From: Arabidopsis thaliana
Taxonomy: Eukaryota; Streptophyta; Magnoliopsida; Brassicales; Brassicaceae
Assembly: GCF_000001735.4 (NCBI RefSeq)
Contig: NC_003070.9
Location: 24,289,971-24,353,970, forward strand
DNA length: 64,000 nt
Reading direction: 5' to 3'
The number at the start of each line of letters is the position of its first letter. Positions within the stretch are counted from its first letter, which is position 1. The notes beneath the pieces are model-generated. The model ran no database searches and was not told the origin of the DNA. It worked only from the letters and a program-made list of their open reading frames with translations. Both the position numbers and the translations under genes were made by a program. This document shows, in pieces, positions 1 to 11,194 of this stretch.

Positions 1-1069
1 AGTTCAACTTTGTATCTCGGAATGTGACTATCCAAGAATCCAGGTGTAGATGCTATTTTCTTCAAGAGATAATCCAATCCATCTTTCTTGTCAGGGAGAT
101 AGAAATACATTGAGAATTTGCGGTTGGTATCATCACGGCCTCGTCGGTAAGGACCTTGAAACCGTTATAAGCTCTTACTTTTTGTGTCTCGTAGCTGGTC
201 ATGAATGGCACAGAGACTGTAGTGCCATTGACCATGTGGAAGTCTCTGTCTTTTGTATAGTACTTTTCAAATGGTCTCTTCCAAGCTCCCTTGAAATACA
301 ATGCGTTTGCGTAAATCTTGTTGGTTCGGCTTGTCACAGATTCACGAGGAAGAAGATCTTTGATGAGATTATTGGTGTGATCTTCAACCCATGAATTCAC
401 CTCCTTACGCACTTCTTCAGCCTTCAAACAAAAAAAACACATATTGGATGATTTTTGAAAACAGTCTCCTAATTCGAATTATGATTTGGGAATCAACATA
501 CATTACGAACTATTAGGTTTCCAATTTGACTGGTTGAGTATGTTCTTTAAGTCAAACAGCTATTACACACTTCATCTAGAAACACCAAATAACGTTTCTG
601 CAAAACCCTAATTATATTTCTTCGAAACCCTAGTTTCTTTTTTGCTGTTAAAGTGGAAAATTACCTTTGATCGGAAATCTACGGGAACGTAAACAGCCTT
701 GAAGAAGTTCTCGAAGAGAGCCTTGTATTTGGGATCAATCGGTAGTGATTTCTCAATCCAGAGGCCATTCACCGCCCTCATCTTTGGGCCGCCACTAGCG
801 CTGCTGTCGGCGTAGACGATGGATGATAGTTCTCGGAAGACGGATTTGAGCTCATCGATTGAAGAAGATCTGAGGAAGGAGAGGATTTCACCGGCGACTA
901 AGCCACCTCCGGAACCAGCGGCGTGCATGGTGATCGCAGAGTTTATTGACGCCGGCGAGAAGATGACGTTAGATTCCGACTCAGAAGATAAGACGTGCCT
1001 CCCAAGGATCATCGCGACGTCGTTTTGCTTCTTCATAGCCTTTTTCACATTCATCTTTGGTCTCTCCAA
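1..1069 (-). pseudogene. Serpin pseudogene, 5' two exons, truncated by window edge
   Basis: Seen: exon 1 (1069-665) encodes a plant serpin N terminus, including NVIFSPASIN and the region up to VDFRSK. After a GT-AG intron (664-422), exon 2 (421-1) continues with EVNSWVEDHTNNLI, ANALYFKGAW and PFMTS, all serpin-fold landmarks. At about 148-153 the frame breaks: the protein reads YNGFKVL, then shifts, and the next frame resumes correctly with RRGRDDTNRKFSMYFYLPD. This fits loss of roughly 10 nt between VL and YRRG compared with intact paralogues. The reactive-centre loop would lie outside the window. Family knowledge: serpins inhibit proteases by loop insertion, so a frameshifted protein lacking the C-terminal half cannot function. 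I infer an inactive gene, consistent with a serpin pseudogene annotated at this locus in A. thaliana. The start could also be the in-frame ATG at 1054. Confidence 0.85.
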
Positions 1070-1073
1070 CTAG

Positions 1074-2595
1074 ATAGAGAACTTGCAAAAGGGTGGAGGA
1101 TTATGCATGGTCTATGGAGGGACAGTTATATATAGTGAACAAATCCATTAAGAAATTTTTAATTATTATTAGGGTTTCTTGGAAAACTAGTCACTTTGCA
1201 ATCCAGGTGTATAAATCAAACACTTAAAAATGACTACTTTGCAAATTGTAAATAGTAATATGACTACTTTCCCAAATATGTTTGAAAAAATTAAAATGAT
1301 TACTTTTCACTTATCTCAAATTATTTTTACAATGGAATATAAATAGATTTTTCTATACTAAACCTCTGTAAATTAATACTCGATAAGTTCCACTTCAAAA
1401 AACGAACCAAAGGTCATATTTCATCCATGCATGTTCGAACATGCAAAGAGAACTTACTAATAATGTTTGGTCCCAAATTCAAGTATTCTCTGGTTCTCTT
1501 TGCATGGATGAAAGAAGATGGCCATATTTTTATAGGAATGTTCAGAAGGAGAATTCACAATGTGGAGAAGATAGTGCTACTGGTTTATATTGAAGTCAGG
1601 TTAAGGTTTATGATAGTTTCAAGGACATTGATGCGGACTAATTGGCATCAGATAGTCGTGCTTCCAAGACTAATATCAGGCGTAATGGGTTTTACTAATA
1701 CGATTATGAAACAGCCTCAAGAAAAAAGGCAAAAAAATCGTATTGGAGCAAAAAAGTCGAAGAAATATCACGAATATGTGTTTTCGTTAGCGAATAAGGC
1801 GTTTTCGTCCAAAACGCATCGTGAATCTTATTTTTCGTATTTTTTTCAGAAAATGGCTCACATATCTGCTTGTGTAATAATTTTGGTTCTGTAGTCTTGT
1901 ATAACTTTAACACTTTAATTTCGATATAATGGAATGATTTTAAAAGGAAAAAAAAATAATAAAAAAGAAGTAAATAAATCGATTTTTATTAAATTAGAAA
2001 ACAATTTAATTTTGGATTGAAAAAAATTAACGTACTAGTTCAAAACGCCAAGTTAATATCTCGGATAGTCCTACTTTCTCATGATTCAGTTCTTTATAGA
2101 CCATCTAAATCAATCCGTCTATGGATCTAAAATCGTTCTTGAAACTAACATGATGAAACGGTCCCTAGATAGGTTGGCCGAGGCAAAGAAGAAGAAGTCA
2201 GCTCTTAACTCTAAAAACCAAAAGGAAAAAAAGAAGTCAGACCTTACTCGTTTTGTAAAGATTTAGTCAGCGAAGAAGTCGACTAGTGTTCGAGTGGGGA
2301 AACACGTTGTCAACTCTTAAGTCTAAATCTTTGACCCCAAAAAAGAGAGCAAGTTGTCCACTATAATTCTGTCTTCTTATGCAACTTTCATTTTTGGCCA
2401 CCTAAAGTTTCAAGCAAAACAACAAAAATGATCTTTTAGAATAATTATTATAATAATAACGACGATTAATGAACTCTATATATCTCACAAAAGAAGGACA
2501 TGTTTGCAATCCCAACCAAGAAGATAAACACCTTAGCAAATTCAAAGAAGAATATATCAAACATCTTTTGTTTCTAAGAAATAAGCTCTCTGATT
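1074..2595. other. Intergenic; no convincing gene
   Basis: Open frames at 1427-1894 and 2081-2266 show no recognisable domain and no splice context. The stretch holds an 18-bp perfect palindrome (1428-1445), an imperfect inverted repeat around it, and AT-rich sequence leading into the PP2-A5 promoter. It looks like decayed repeat DNA. Confidence 0.5.
1419..1513. repeat. Palindrome inside an interrupted inverted repeat
   Basis: Positions 1428-1445 form a perfect 18-bp palindrome (TGCATGTTCGAACATGCA). The flanking sequence 1419-1431 plus 1445-1453 is the reverse complement of 1493-1513, interrupted by the palindrome centre. It looks like a small decayed foldback element. No function can be assigned. 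Confidence 0.5.
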
Positions 2596-4596
2596 ATGTC
2601 GGGAGCATCTTCTGTTTCTTCTATTTGTTCCTCTAATGTATCATTGATCCCTACGGGACCTCAAGTGTTCATCAATTTCCGGGGGAAAGATTTACGAAAA
2701 GGCTTCATGAGCTTTCTTAAGCCTGCTTTGAAAAAAGAAAAGATCAACGTGTTTATTGACGAACAAGAGGAGAGGGGCAAATACCTAATCAGTCTTTTTG
2801 ATACGATAGGTGAGTCGAAAATCGCTTTGGTTATCTTTTCTGAAGGATACTGCGAGTCACATTGGTGTATGGACGAGCTGGTGAAAATCAAGGAATACAT
2901 GGATCAAAACAGACTCATAATCATTCCAATATTCTACAGGCTTGATCTCGATGTGGTAAAAGATCTTACAGGAAAATTTGGCGATAATTTTTGGGATTTG
3001 GTAGATAAATATCAACCTGAACCAAAAAAGCTCCATAAATGGACGGAAGCTTTGTTCTCTGTTTGCGAATTGTTTTCCTTGATCTTACCAAAACACAGGT
3101 TTTTATTTTTCCACTTTTATATGTTCTTATTACTTGATAAATTAAGTGTTATCTGTTTAACTGTAACAATTTCTGTTCACTCATTGACATTTTACTCTCT
3201 TTTCTTTGTATCATAGTGACATTTCGGATAGAGATTTTGTAAAGTCAATCGTCAAGGCTGTTAAAAAAGTGCAGAAGAATTTCTTCCAACGAAGAAATGG
3301 AGAAATAGAATATCAAGATTTCTCAGTCCCTGCATGTAAACTCACTATCACTATGCACGAGTCACCAAAGTAAGTAGTGCCTCTCTTACGATTTCATTTA
3401 GGAAAATTAATGATATTCTGATGAAACATACATTGCTTCAGTGGTATGTCATGTGAAAGTATTGATCGAATAGCTAAGTTAAATCATTTTAGCTACTAGT
3501 ATTTCCACAAAGTAATAAATAAAAAAATGCTAAAAGCTTGTGTAGTAGATTGTTAAGTTTTACTTTTATTATATTTTTAGTACATCTCTATCATATTTTA
3601 ACTTGTATAAAATGTCTACTATATTTTCCTTCATCATTTGCTTTCTAATTTATTATTGGAAAAAGTTCAACATTTTCTTCTTAAGGATAGATTAGAAACT
3701 GTGACATTAATTTGCATGAAAAGATTAGATCCCCTAGGTCTCGTTTCCTGATAACTTTTTTTTTTTCATTTCGATGTTTCTATTTATGTACAGTGAGGAA
3801 GCCGTTCAAGTTACGGTGCTAAATGAATTTTACCAGATGAAGAATCAGTCACCAGTGCCCTCATACGAGGTCCTAATTTACATTTGCTGTCTTGTTAGTT
3901 GATTTTCTTTATATATGTTTATTGGTATCATTTCATGAACTGACATGGAGATTTATATATCGACAGTTCAAATTTTGGGTCGACCTTACGAGACCAAAGG
4001 GTAACGTTTTCATGATTGACGCAAGAGATCTTTCCATTGCATGGTCAGAGGACTCCAACCATTGGACCTGGCTCCCTCTCCCAAACCAAAATTCAAAGTA
4101 AAACTTCTCTTAAAAGTATTTCTTATATAAATTGAAAGAAATATCTTAAATCACGAAAATATATACCTTATAACGATAATATTTCTAGATTTATTGTCTA
4201 ATACTAAGCACAATACTTTCCAGTGAATCAGTGATGGAAATTGCATTTTTGAAAAGTGCTAGCTGGCTAGACGTAGCTGGAAAGTTTGACACTCGATATT
4301 TGACCCCGAGGACAAGGTACGAGGTGGTGTTCGTAGTGAAGTTAGAATACACATTCGAATGGGAGACACTAGTGAAGCTAAAGCTAGACTTGCCGAATAC
4401 TTGGGAGAAACCGCAAGAACAGAGTGTGGACATGTTTGACTACATAAGTGACCAATGGCTCGATATTCCAGTTGGAGAGTTCACCACATCGAAGAAAAAC
4501 GTCGGGGAAATCTCTTTTGCAATGTACGAACACGAGTGCCAACTGTGGAAGTCAGGCCTCTTCGTCAAAGGTGTTACAATTCGTCCCAAATACTAA
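2596..4596 (+). CDS. PP2-A5: TIR domain-phloem protein 2 (PP2) fusion, PP2-A5
   Basis: Exons 2596-3098, 3217-3369, 3794-3869, 3967-4097 and 4224-4596 join in frame to 411 aa, the length of A. thaliana PP2-A5. Residues ~20-165 are a TIR domain (VFINFRGKDLRKGF near the start; SHWCMDEL holds the conserved Glu used by NADase TIRs). The C-terminal ~190 residues are a PP2 lectin domain (FKFWVDLTRPKG, WLDVAGKFD, YEVVFVVKL, WLDIPVGEF). There is no NB-ARC or LRR, so it is a TIR-lectin fusion rather than a full resistance receptor. Family knowledge: PP2 proteins bind carbohydrate, and PP2-A members have been linked to phloem and anti-herbivore defence. Whether this TIR has NADase activity is inference. 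Upstream ATGs are absent in frame, supporting the start. Confidence 0.93.
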
Positions 4597-5391
4597 GTCA
4601 TTTTATAAGCATGTATGTTGTTGGTCTGAGATATATATAGTGGAAATGCTCGCTTTGAACCATAATCTTAGTTTCACCTCCCAAATGTTTGTTACAATGT
4701 TACTTGTGTAGATAGTTTGACCGGTTTCAAAACTTATACTCTATTTACTCTCTTCTGCATTGGTTATCACATCCATAACCACCAAACTATTGAATTCTAT
4801 AACTGACCAAACCCAAACCGAATTTTTAGAATATCCGAACAGTTCCCGACTCTCTATCCTATTAGACCCGAAACCGAAAAAAAAGAACTGATTGGGACGA
4901 GTATCCGAATGCCCAAACCTACCAAAGTTGTAGGCCTAGAGATAATCCTATCGAAAAATGACCAACAACATTTTGCAAAATTTGATATTCAACCGATTTT
5001 AATTAAAGTCCACAATAGTCATCCATAAAAAATATTGTTTACAATGATAAGGTGCGGTTCGATACTAACTCTATTTTGGTATTCGGATGATTGATCAACA
5101 ACATTTTGCAAACATTGAAAAGAAAACGTAAATTTCGTTTCCTAAAAAAAAAAAAAATTCGTTTCCTCACAATATAATAAATAATTTACAAAGAAAAAAA
5201 CGAAAAATGGCAATGTGACTCACTCAATCGGTGACTCGCTATAGTCTGTGAAGAAAGGCCAATTTCGCCATAAAGTTCACACCTTTGATCTCCTTTGTTT
5301 CTGGGTTTCTCCTAAATCATCCAAATTGGTATCGAATTTGCCCTTCTCCGATTCAATTTCTTCACGATCTCAAAACCCAGAAGAAAGAATC
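4597..5391. other. Intergenic between PP2-A5 and TGD3
   Basis: Contains degenerate CCGAA/ATCCGAA-rich sequence around 4815-4910, of the kind often left by old repeats, and then the 5' leader of TGD3 from about 5240. No additional gene is visible. Confidence 0.45.
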
Positions 5392-7362
5392 ATGCTTTCG
5401 TTATCATGCTCTTCTTCTTCTTCTTCGTTGCTTCCTCCGAGTTTACACTACCACGGTTCTTCTTCTGTTCAGTCCATCGTTGTACCAAGAAGGAGTCTTA
5501 TCTCGTTTCGTCGGAAAGTCTCTTGCTGTTGCATAGCTCCACCTCAGAACTTGGACAACGATGCCACCAAATTCGATGTAATAATCTCACGATTTGCTTC
5601 TTCTAAAGTAATTAAATGGATCACTGTGGAATCTGGACTTAAATAAAGTACTGATATTGGTATCATTTTGGTTGCAACTTGTTTGATAATGTGATGATAT
5701 CTCATATCTGCAGAGTCTTACCAAGTCTGGAGGAGGTATGTGTAAAGAGCGAGGGCTTGAGAATGATTCTGATGTTCTTATTGAATGTAGAGATGTCTAT
5801 AAATCGTTTGGGGAGAAACATATCTTGAAAGGTGTTAGCTTTAAGGTATTTTGTTGTGTTTACAGTGATGAAAGAAGGCTTATAGATTTTGAAAGGCACA
5901 CAAAGACACCACACAAAGACACCACATTCTAACCAATTTTTAAGTATGCAGATTAGACATGGTGAAGCTGTTGGGGTGATTGGTCCTTCTGGAACTGGAA
6001 AATCAACAATTTTAAAGATTATGGCTGGTCTTCTTGCTCCAGACAAGGTCTGTTACTGTTTCTTCTCTATATGGCAGATTACAACCTTTCAGGTTATGGA
6101 TTGTTTCTGATGATTGGTATGCAGGGAGAAGTTTATATACGAGGAAAAAAACGAGCTGGTTTGATAAGTGATGAGGAAATATCAGGACTTCGTATTGGCC
6201 TGGTAGGTGCTGTTCTGGAGATGTATTTCTCATAAGTCGTTGAGTTTGTATCTAAATGGCTTTTTGTTTTCTGTCTCACAGGTATTTCAGAGTGCAGCTC
6301 TCTTTGATTCACTATCAGTTCGTGAAAATGTTGGTTTTCTACTGTAAGATGTTATTCTTTAACGTCCTACATAACCTCATTTCTAGCTAAAACATTGCTG
6401 ATGTTCTTTCGTTTTCAGTCATATTGATTAAACTTTTCTGTGGTAACTAATCACAGTTATGAAAGATCAAAAATGTCCGAGAATCAAATATCTGAGCTTG
6501 TGACACAAACCTTGGCAGCTGTTGGTTTGAAGGTATCTCAATTCAGTACAACTTTCATAACATAGGCTAGTTAAGTGTACCTAGTCAATAGTCCACATCC
6601 AGCTTATTATTGCCTTTTGTTTCTAATAAGATCAGGGGGTTGAGAATCGATTACCTTCTGAGCTATCTGGTGGAATGAAGAAAAGGGTTGCTTTAGCTCG
6701 TTCACTAATTTTTGATACAACAAAAGAGGTCATAGAGCCAGAGGTAATCTTAATATCTACTTAAGTTCATGAATGTGTTTCTTCTTTAGAGGCTTGACTC
6801 CTGCATCTGTATAGTTATTGATGAAACTTAAAGTCATCATGTGGCAAAAATTAGGAATTCATTTATGGGTTTCACTGCCTTTTCTTAGGTGCTTTTGTAC
6901 GATGAGCCAACTGCTGGACTTGATCCAATTGCATCAACTGTAGTTGAAGATCTTATACGGTCTGTTCACATGACAGACGAAGATGCAGTTGGAAAACCTG
7001 GAAAAATTGCGTCTTATCTTGTTGTTACCCATCAACATAGCACCATTCAAAGAGCTGTAGACAGGTTCCGCTTCTAGTCCATATTACAAGATACGTTTTT
7101 GCAGCTTTTGCTTCATCCCTTGAGTAATATTTGTTTCTTCTATTCAGGTTATTGTTTCTGTATGAAGGAAAGATCGTTTGGCAAGGAATGACACATGAAT
7201 TCACAACCTCAACTAATCCAATAGTTCAACAGGTCCCTTCTTTTCACATGTTCACATCTAATTTCAACATTGAAGTACTTGGGATGCAGTGTTAGTCATT
7301 CATTTTTGTTGTGTATCTCGCAGTTTGCTACAGGCAGCCTCGATGGACCAATCAGATACTAG
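5392..7362 (+). CDS. TGD3: Plastid ABC transporter ATPase TGD3 (NAP11/ABCI13)
   Basis: Ten exons (5392-5577, 5714-5845, 5952-6047, 6125-6202, 6282-6343, 6457-6532, 6636-6743, 6889-7064, 7148-7232, 7324-7362) give 345 aa. The first ~50 residues are Ser/Arg-rich and acid-poor, as in a chloroplast transit peptide. The ABC domain shows Walker [10 protein letters not shown], the Q-loop in VFQSAALFD, signature LSGGM, Walker [13 protein letters not shown] and the switch His in VVTHQHS. There are no membrane spans, so it is a soluble ATPase subunit. Established: TGD3 drives the TGD1-TGD2-TGD3 complex of the inner chloroplast envelope that imports ER-derived lipid for galactolipid synthesis. It resembles bacterial MlaF. 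A longer upstream frame from 5248 is not needed, because the ATG at 5392 starts the transit peptide. Confidence 0.95.
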
Positions 7363-7698
7363 GGGAGGCAAACCGAGCCTAAAGAGGGACACTAACCGAT
7401 AATAGGGAACGCAAACAAGTAATGGCTGACATACACCACATGGCTGGATCAATTGGTTCAATACGATGCTACTTGTAAACACTATTTTATCTTAGATGCA
7501 TAGATCAGAAAAGCATTGTAAGTTGAGATTTCATTATGCATCAATGAGAATCTGGTTTAATGTGCCAAGAACAAGACCTGCATTCTCAAACATATACCCC
7601 AACAAAAATGAAACTTTTAATTGACACTTGTGAACCTCCAAAACAGTAGTAACAATTGCATATATACATAGAGTAGAAGAAAAGAAAGATTTGTCTTT

Positions 7699-8404
7699 TT
7701 AACTACCCAACTTGAAAGCATCAACAAAGAGACCTAAGCAAACACCAGCTTTCCAAAAATTCATAAACACAACAAAAGACTGCAACTTCCCTGAAAACAT
7801 TGAAGAAGACGGTTTCTTATACATAAGCATACCGATTCCTTCGATCGCAGCAACGACGATTCCGGCAACAAGCACATCCCAATCACCAGTCTGTCCAAGA
7901 ATAGTAGCTAGTGCATTGGCAGTGTAGAAACCAAGAAGCAGCAGAAATATCTTCATTGGGAAGTTTTTTCTTGCAGAGTTTATCTTCCCAAGTAACTGTT
8001 TGCCTCCTGCAATCGCAATTCTACCTAACCGAGTGCTACCGAGACCGGTTCTGTCTCCATTCATCTCTTGCCCTTCACCACTATCTCCAGGAATAGAAGA
8101 ACCAGTGTCTAACGCAAACGCTATTTTCCGGTTTGGTCTTCTTATCTGAAAACTATTGGCAAAAAATGAAGAGACTTTTCAATAACCAAACCAATGATTA
8201 TGCCCAAATTCAATAAGCCAATCAATGATTGTGCAGAAAATCAAAACGCAAACGCAAACGCTACCTTTTCATGGGATAAGGAAATGAAGTGAGAGTAATG
8301 GACGAAGCTTTTATTCTCCTATGGAAGACATTTATCATAAAGGAGAGACCTTTTTCAATTTCTAGAACTGGGAAAACGCGTGAAGCTTGAATTTGACAAG
8401 CCAT
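7699..8404 (-). CDS. NPQ7: Ycf20-like protein NPQ7 (DUF565)
   Basis: Exon 2 (8152-7699) encodes a DUF565/Ycf20 core with two hydrophobic spans ([18 protein letters not shown] and [13 protein letters not shown]) and a third patch near [15 protein letters not shown]. Exon 1 (8404-8265) opens [11 protein letters not shown] and is rich in Ser/Thr/Arg, a likely plastid transit peptide. The acceptor after CCAATAG at 8153 was chosen because the other acceptor, seven bases later, puts a stop in frame. The model gives 197 aa. Established: Ycf20-like NPQ7 is a chloroplast protein needed for normal non-photochemical quenching in A. thaliana, with unknown mechanism. Upstream transcribed sequence may continue to about 8700, where a second frame (8698-8489) cannot be joined in phase and is probably leader. 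Confidence 0.85.
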
Positions 8405-8777
8405 TAGAACCAGTCTCGAGTTTTCTGAGATTTAGGGTTTTCTTTATATTACGTCACAGCGATCTACTAGACACAAAACGAACGAATCTTAACGGATCAT
8501 ATCCACAAGGAATATGAAAGAACCAGATTGATCTAAGAGGAGAATGCAAGAAGCTTGGCTTGAAGGAATCAATGGAGATTGGTGAAGATGAGTGATGATT
8601 GAGAAACAATGACAAAAGGCATTGAAGCTTTTTAGATTTTCATTCTGTTGAAAAAGACATTTTACTCCTTCTACTCTTTTTTTTGTTCTGAATTTCAAGT
8701 TTTACAAATTTTGGAGGACGATTAATCAATTATAATAAATTTGGTAATTCCACATATTATTTGAAAATCTCACAACT

Positions 8778-9617
8778 ATCAAAACCTTTAGTCTCGCTCT
8801 CTTCTCTCTCTAACATTCTTCAGAGAGGGAGACTTTATCCTTATTCTGCCGTTCGGACGTGGTCCGATATCGCCGTTAGTTTAGCCGTGACACGGCTTTC
8901 CGTTGCCGCGTTCTTTGTCGTCCGGTTTCATGCCGGCTTATGTACCAAATCTCCGCGATGGTCAGCTCTCGTCTAGCACCGCTTAGCTTCTTCAGCAACG
9001 GTGGCTAGCTCTTGCCCGGCACGACCGGCTATTCTAGCGGTCATGGCCGGTTTATGTTCTTCTTTAATTTCTGAATTTTGTTTTAGTTTTGCTAATAATC
9101 TCATCGGATTTATGTTGGGGGTAATAATCTGTCATATCCTCGATGGTTCTTTTCCCTCTCTATCCTTTGAGTTTTCAAGATGGGTTTCGCCGGATCGTTT
9201 TTTGAACTTAGGATTTACATAATGGTTTCAAAGAAATTTTTCTCTTTTGTTGAAGGATTGAAGATTCTTCCGTCGTTTATCACGATTCCTTAAGCCGTTA
9301 TCTTTAATTTGGAGCTTTGATGTTTTCATTCTGGTGCAAAACACAAGAATCATCTCACCGGAATCAGCTCAACGGCGAAGGTTGTTGCCGGAAAACTTTT
9401 GATTATTCATCCAGCGTGTGACGTGGTATATCCCGGTTGTCGACATGTGTTCATGGATGGAGTTCCGATAGAATTTCTTCTGCAGAAGGTTATCTAATGG
9501 GCCTTTTTTGGGCTTTATGTAATTCCAAAGTTGGAGCTTTTGTTTAAGCTCTTGTATGATATGATGATGTTTAATAAAACTTATGAGACAAAAAAAAAAA
9601 AAAATCAAAACCTTTAG
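8778..9617 (+). mobile_element. Poly(A)-tailed retroposon with 14-bp target site duplication (Sadhu-like?)
   Basis: The sequence ATCAAAACCTTTAG occurs at 8778-8791 and again at 9604-9617. Between them is an ~812-bp insert that ends in AATAAAA (about 9573-9579) and a 15-A tract (9590-9604). That combination is diagnostic of L1-type retroposition on the + strand. The insert is distinctly GC-richer than its surroundings at 8840-9060 and has no long open frame (8761-8976 and 9001-9222 show no domain). The short non-coding body suggests a Sadhu-type non-autonomous retroposon or a processed non-coding transcript. That family label is inference. Confidence 0.8.
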
Positions 9618-9874
9618 AAGTTTTATTTTTCAGAATCTGATTAAAGTATATTATTGCTTATCTAATTCTGTGTTCCAACTTTATTTTAGTAAGAGGTATG
9701 ATTTCCTGCCAAAAATAATAATTAATATTAGAATCTGGTCTAATCATGCATATCTCTTTATAGCTAGCTTCTGTTTTTAAATCTTAATTTTTTTGTCTAA
9801 AATTTAAATTAACATTACTAAAAGGTAAAAACAAAGAGATTAACTAGATTTAAACTACCACACTCTAAATTCTT

Positions 9875-10246
9875 ATGCAAAACGAAATGCATTCATCCAT
9901 TTTTTCATATCTAAGGAAGAAAAAGGTGGAAGTGATTGTTCCATCATCACTACCAGACGACGTCATAGAGGAAATCTTCATAAGACTTCCAGTGAAAGAA
10001 CTAATCCGACTCAAGTTTTCTCTTCCACAAGAATGGAGATTGAGGATCGAGTCTCATGGTTTCGGCCCACGATTCCACATATATAACCCGAAACTGCACC
10101 CCATGTTTATCCTTTTCGTAAAATACATCTTCAAGTGTTTATACATTTACTCCAAGTCTGGTTTCATTTTGTGTTTTACTATTTTGCTTTATCTTGGTTT
10201 ACCTTTCCTAGTGCTTTTGGGTGTGATGTTCTTACTAGGTTTTTAA
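9875..10246 (+). pseudogene. F-box gene fragment
   Basis: An open frame of 123 codons begins MQNEMHSS. Residues ~25-60 (VPSSLPDDVIEEIFIRLPVK followed by ELIRLKF) are a plant F-box N-terminal half. The expected K-S-L-S-K-x-W stretch is altered to KFSLPQEW, with one extra codon. After residue ~70 the protein turns into unrelated hydrophobic sequence and lacks the F-box-associated domain of a normal ~400-aa member. I read it as a truncated remnant, possibly still transcribed. Confidence 0.7.
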
Positions 10247-10469
10247 AATAGTCATTTATAAACAGATGTCTCTTTCAGTGTTAAGAGATGAGACCTAGTT
10301 TGAATAGTGAAAAGAGAACATGTTTGCTTGGAGATTCTTGCTAGACTTTTGAACAAATGTTTCTATCGCTTCCGTGTCCATCACATTGTTGTTGAGCTCG
10401 TTCAGACACTGACATTGGTTTTAGTCTTTTAGACAATCTGTTTGGAATCGACTTCTCTTCTCAATCTAA

Positions 10470-10890
10470 CTTTCTTTGCTGGCATTTTACCAGCCAGGTT
10501 CACATATTTGGCAAATGGTGGTCGAACTTGGATTTACCTAAGTACAATATTCACAACACCATTGGCTTCAATTGGAGCTGCTGGCTCTAGAAGTCGATCC
10601 CTTAGTCTTCCCGCCTAAGCTCTTTGAACTTGAAGTTCGATCATATTCATATGCACCATGTGAGCTCGCATCCAATAGCTCATTCTCCACCGCTCGATAT
10701 AGTTTTCCGTGTCACTGTTCATTCATAGTAATAGTAGGTTATTAGCTTCTTTCATCACCCAGAGCCAACTAATTCAATGCATAACCTTCTTAAGCATCCT
10801 CAGTACTAAGTTTCAGAGTATAACTTACTTTCCTTGAAACTACAAGACTCGAACCGGATTCGTTACTTGAATCTCTTTTTCTGGATTTTG
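10470..10890 (-). pseudogene. Decayed tandem copy of the ARI8 3' end
   Basis: This stretch is a diverged direct repeat of 11178-11600, offset by about 708 bp, and covers the last ARI8 exon, the preceding intron and part of the exon before. In the region corresponding to the C-terminal zinc finger, the CEYCT core is kept but the next codon is TAG where ARI8 has Tyr. It is therefore a non-coding relic of a local duplication. Confidence 0.8.
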
Positions 10891-11194
10891 TATATTCTAG
10901 AATAATAATAGAAATCAGCAGGCGTTACAAAAATTAGATTGTCTGGACAAAAGATTAGAAAAAAACTTACAGAAGTTTTACAATTATTTTGTAAGAACTT
11001 ATATATAACTCACCTCTCATGTTTTCACTTTTTGGTCATTGGCAAATCAATAATAATGGCCAATCTAATCCAATTTATTGGACCCGTTTATTCTAATACG
11101 AGAAACATACAAAGTTACACGACACTTGATCATAATTATGACCAAAAGCGACGAAGCATTACTATTACAGTCTTTAATGCCAGTTTCTGGCATT

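Noticed and set aside
1427-1894. 155-codon + strand frame between the serpin and PP2-A5
   Set aside because: No domain, an unnatural composition, and overlap with the palindrome/foldback. Probably repeat remnant.
8489-8698. 69-codon minus-strand frame as a first exon of NPQ7
   Set aside because: Its frame cannot be spliced in phase to the Ycf20 exon. The ATG at 8404 with the CCAATAG acceptor gives a clean 197-aa protein. It is more likely 5' leader.
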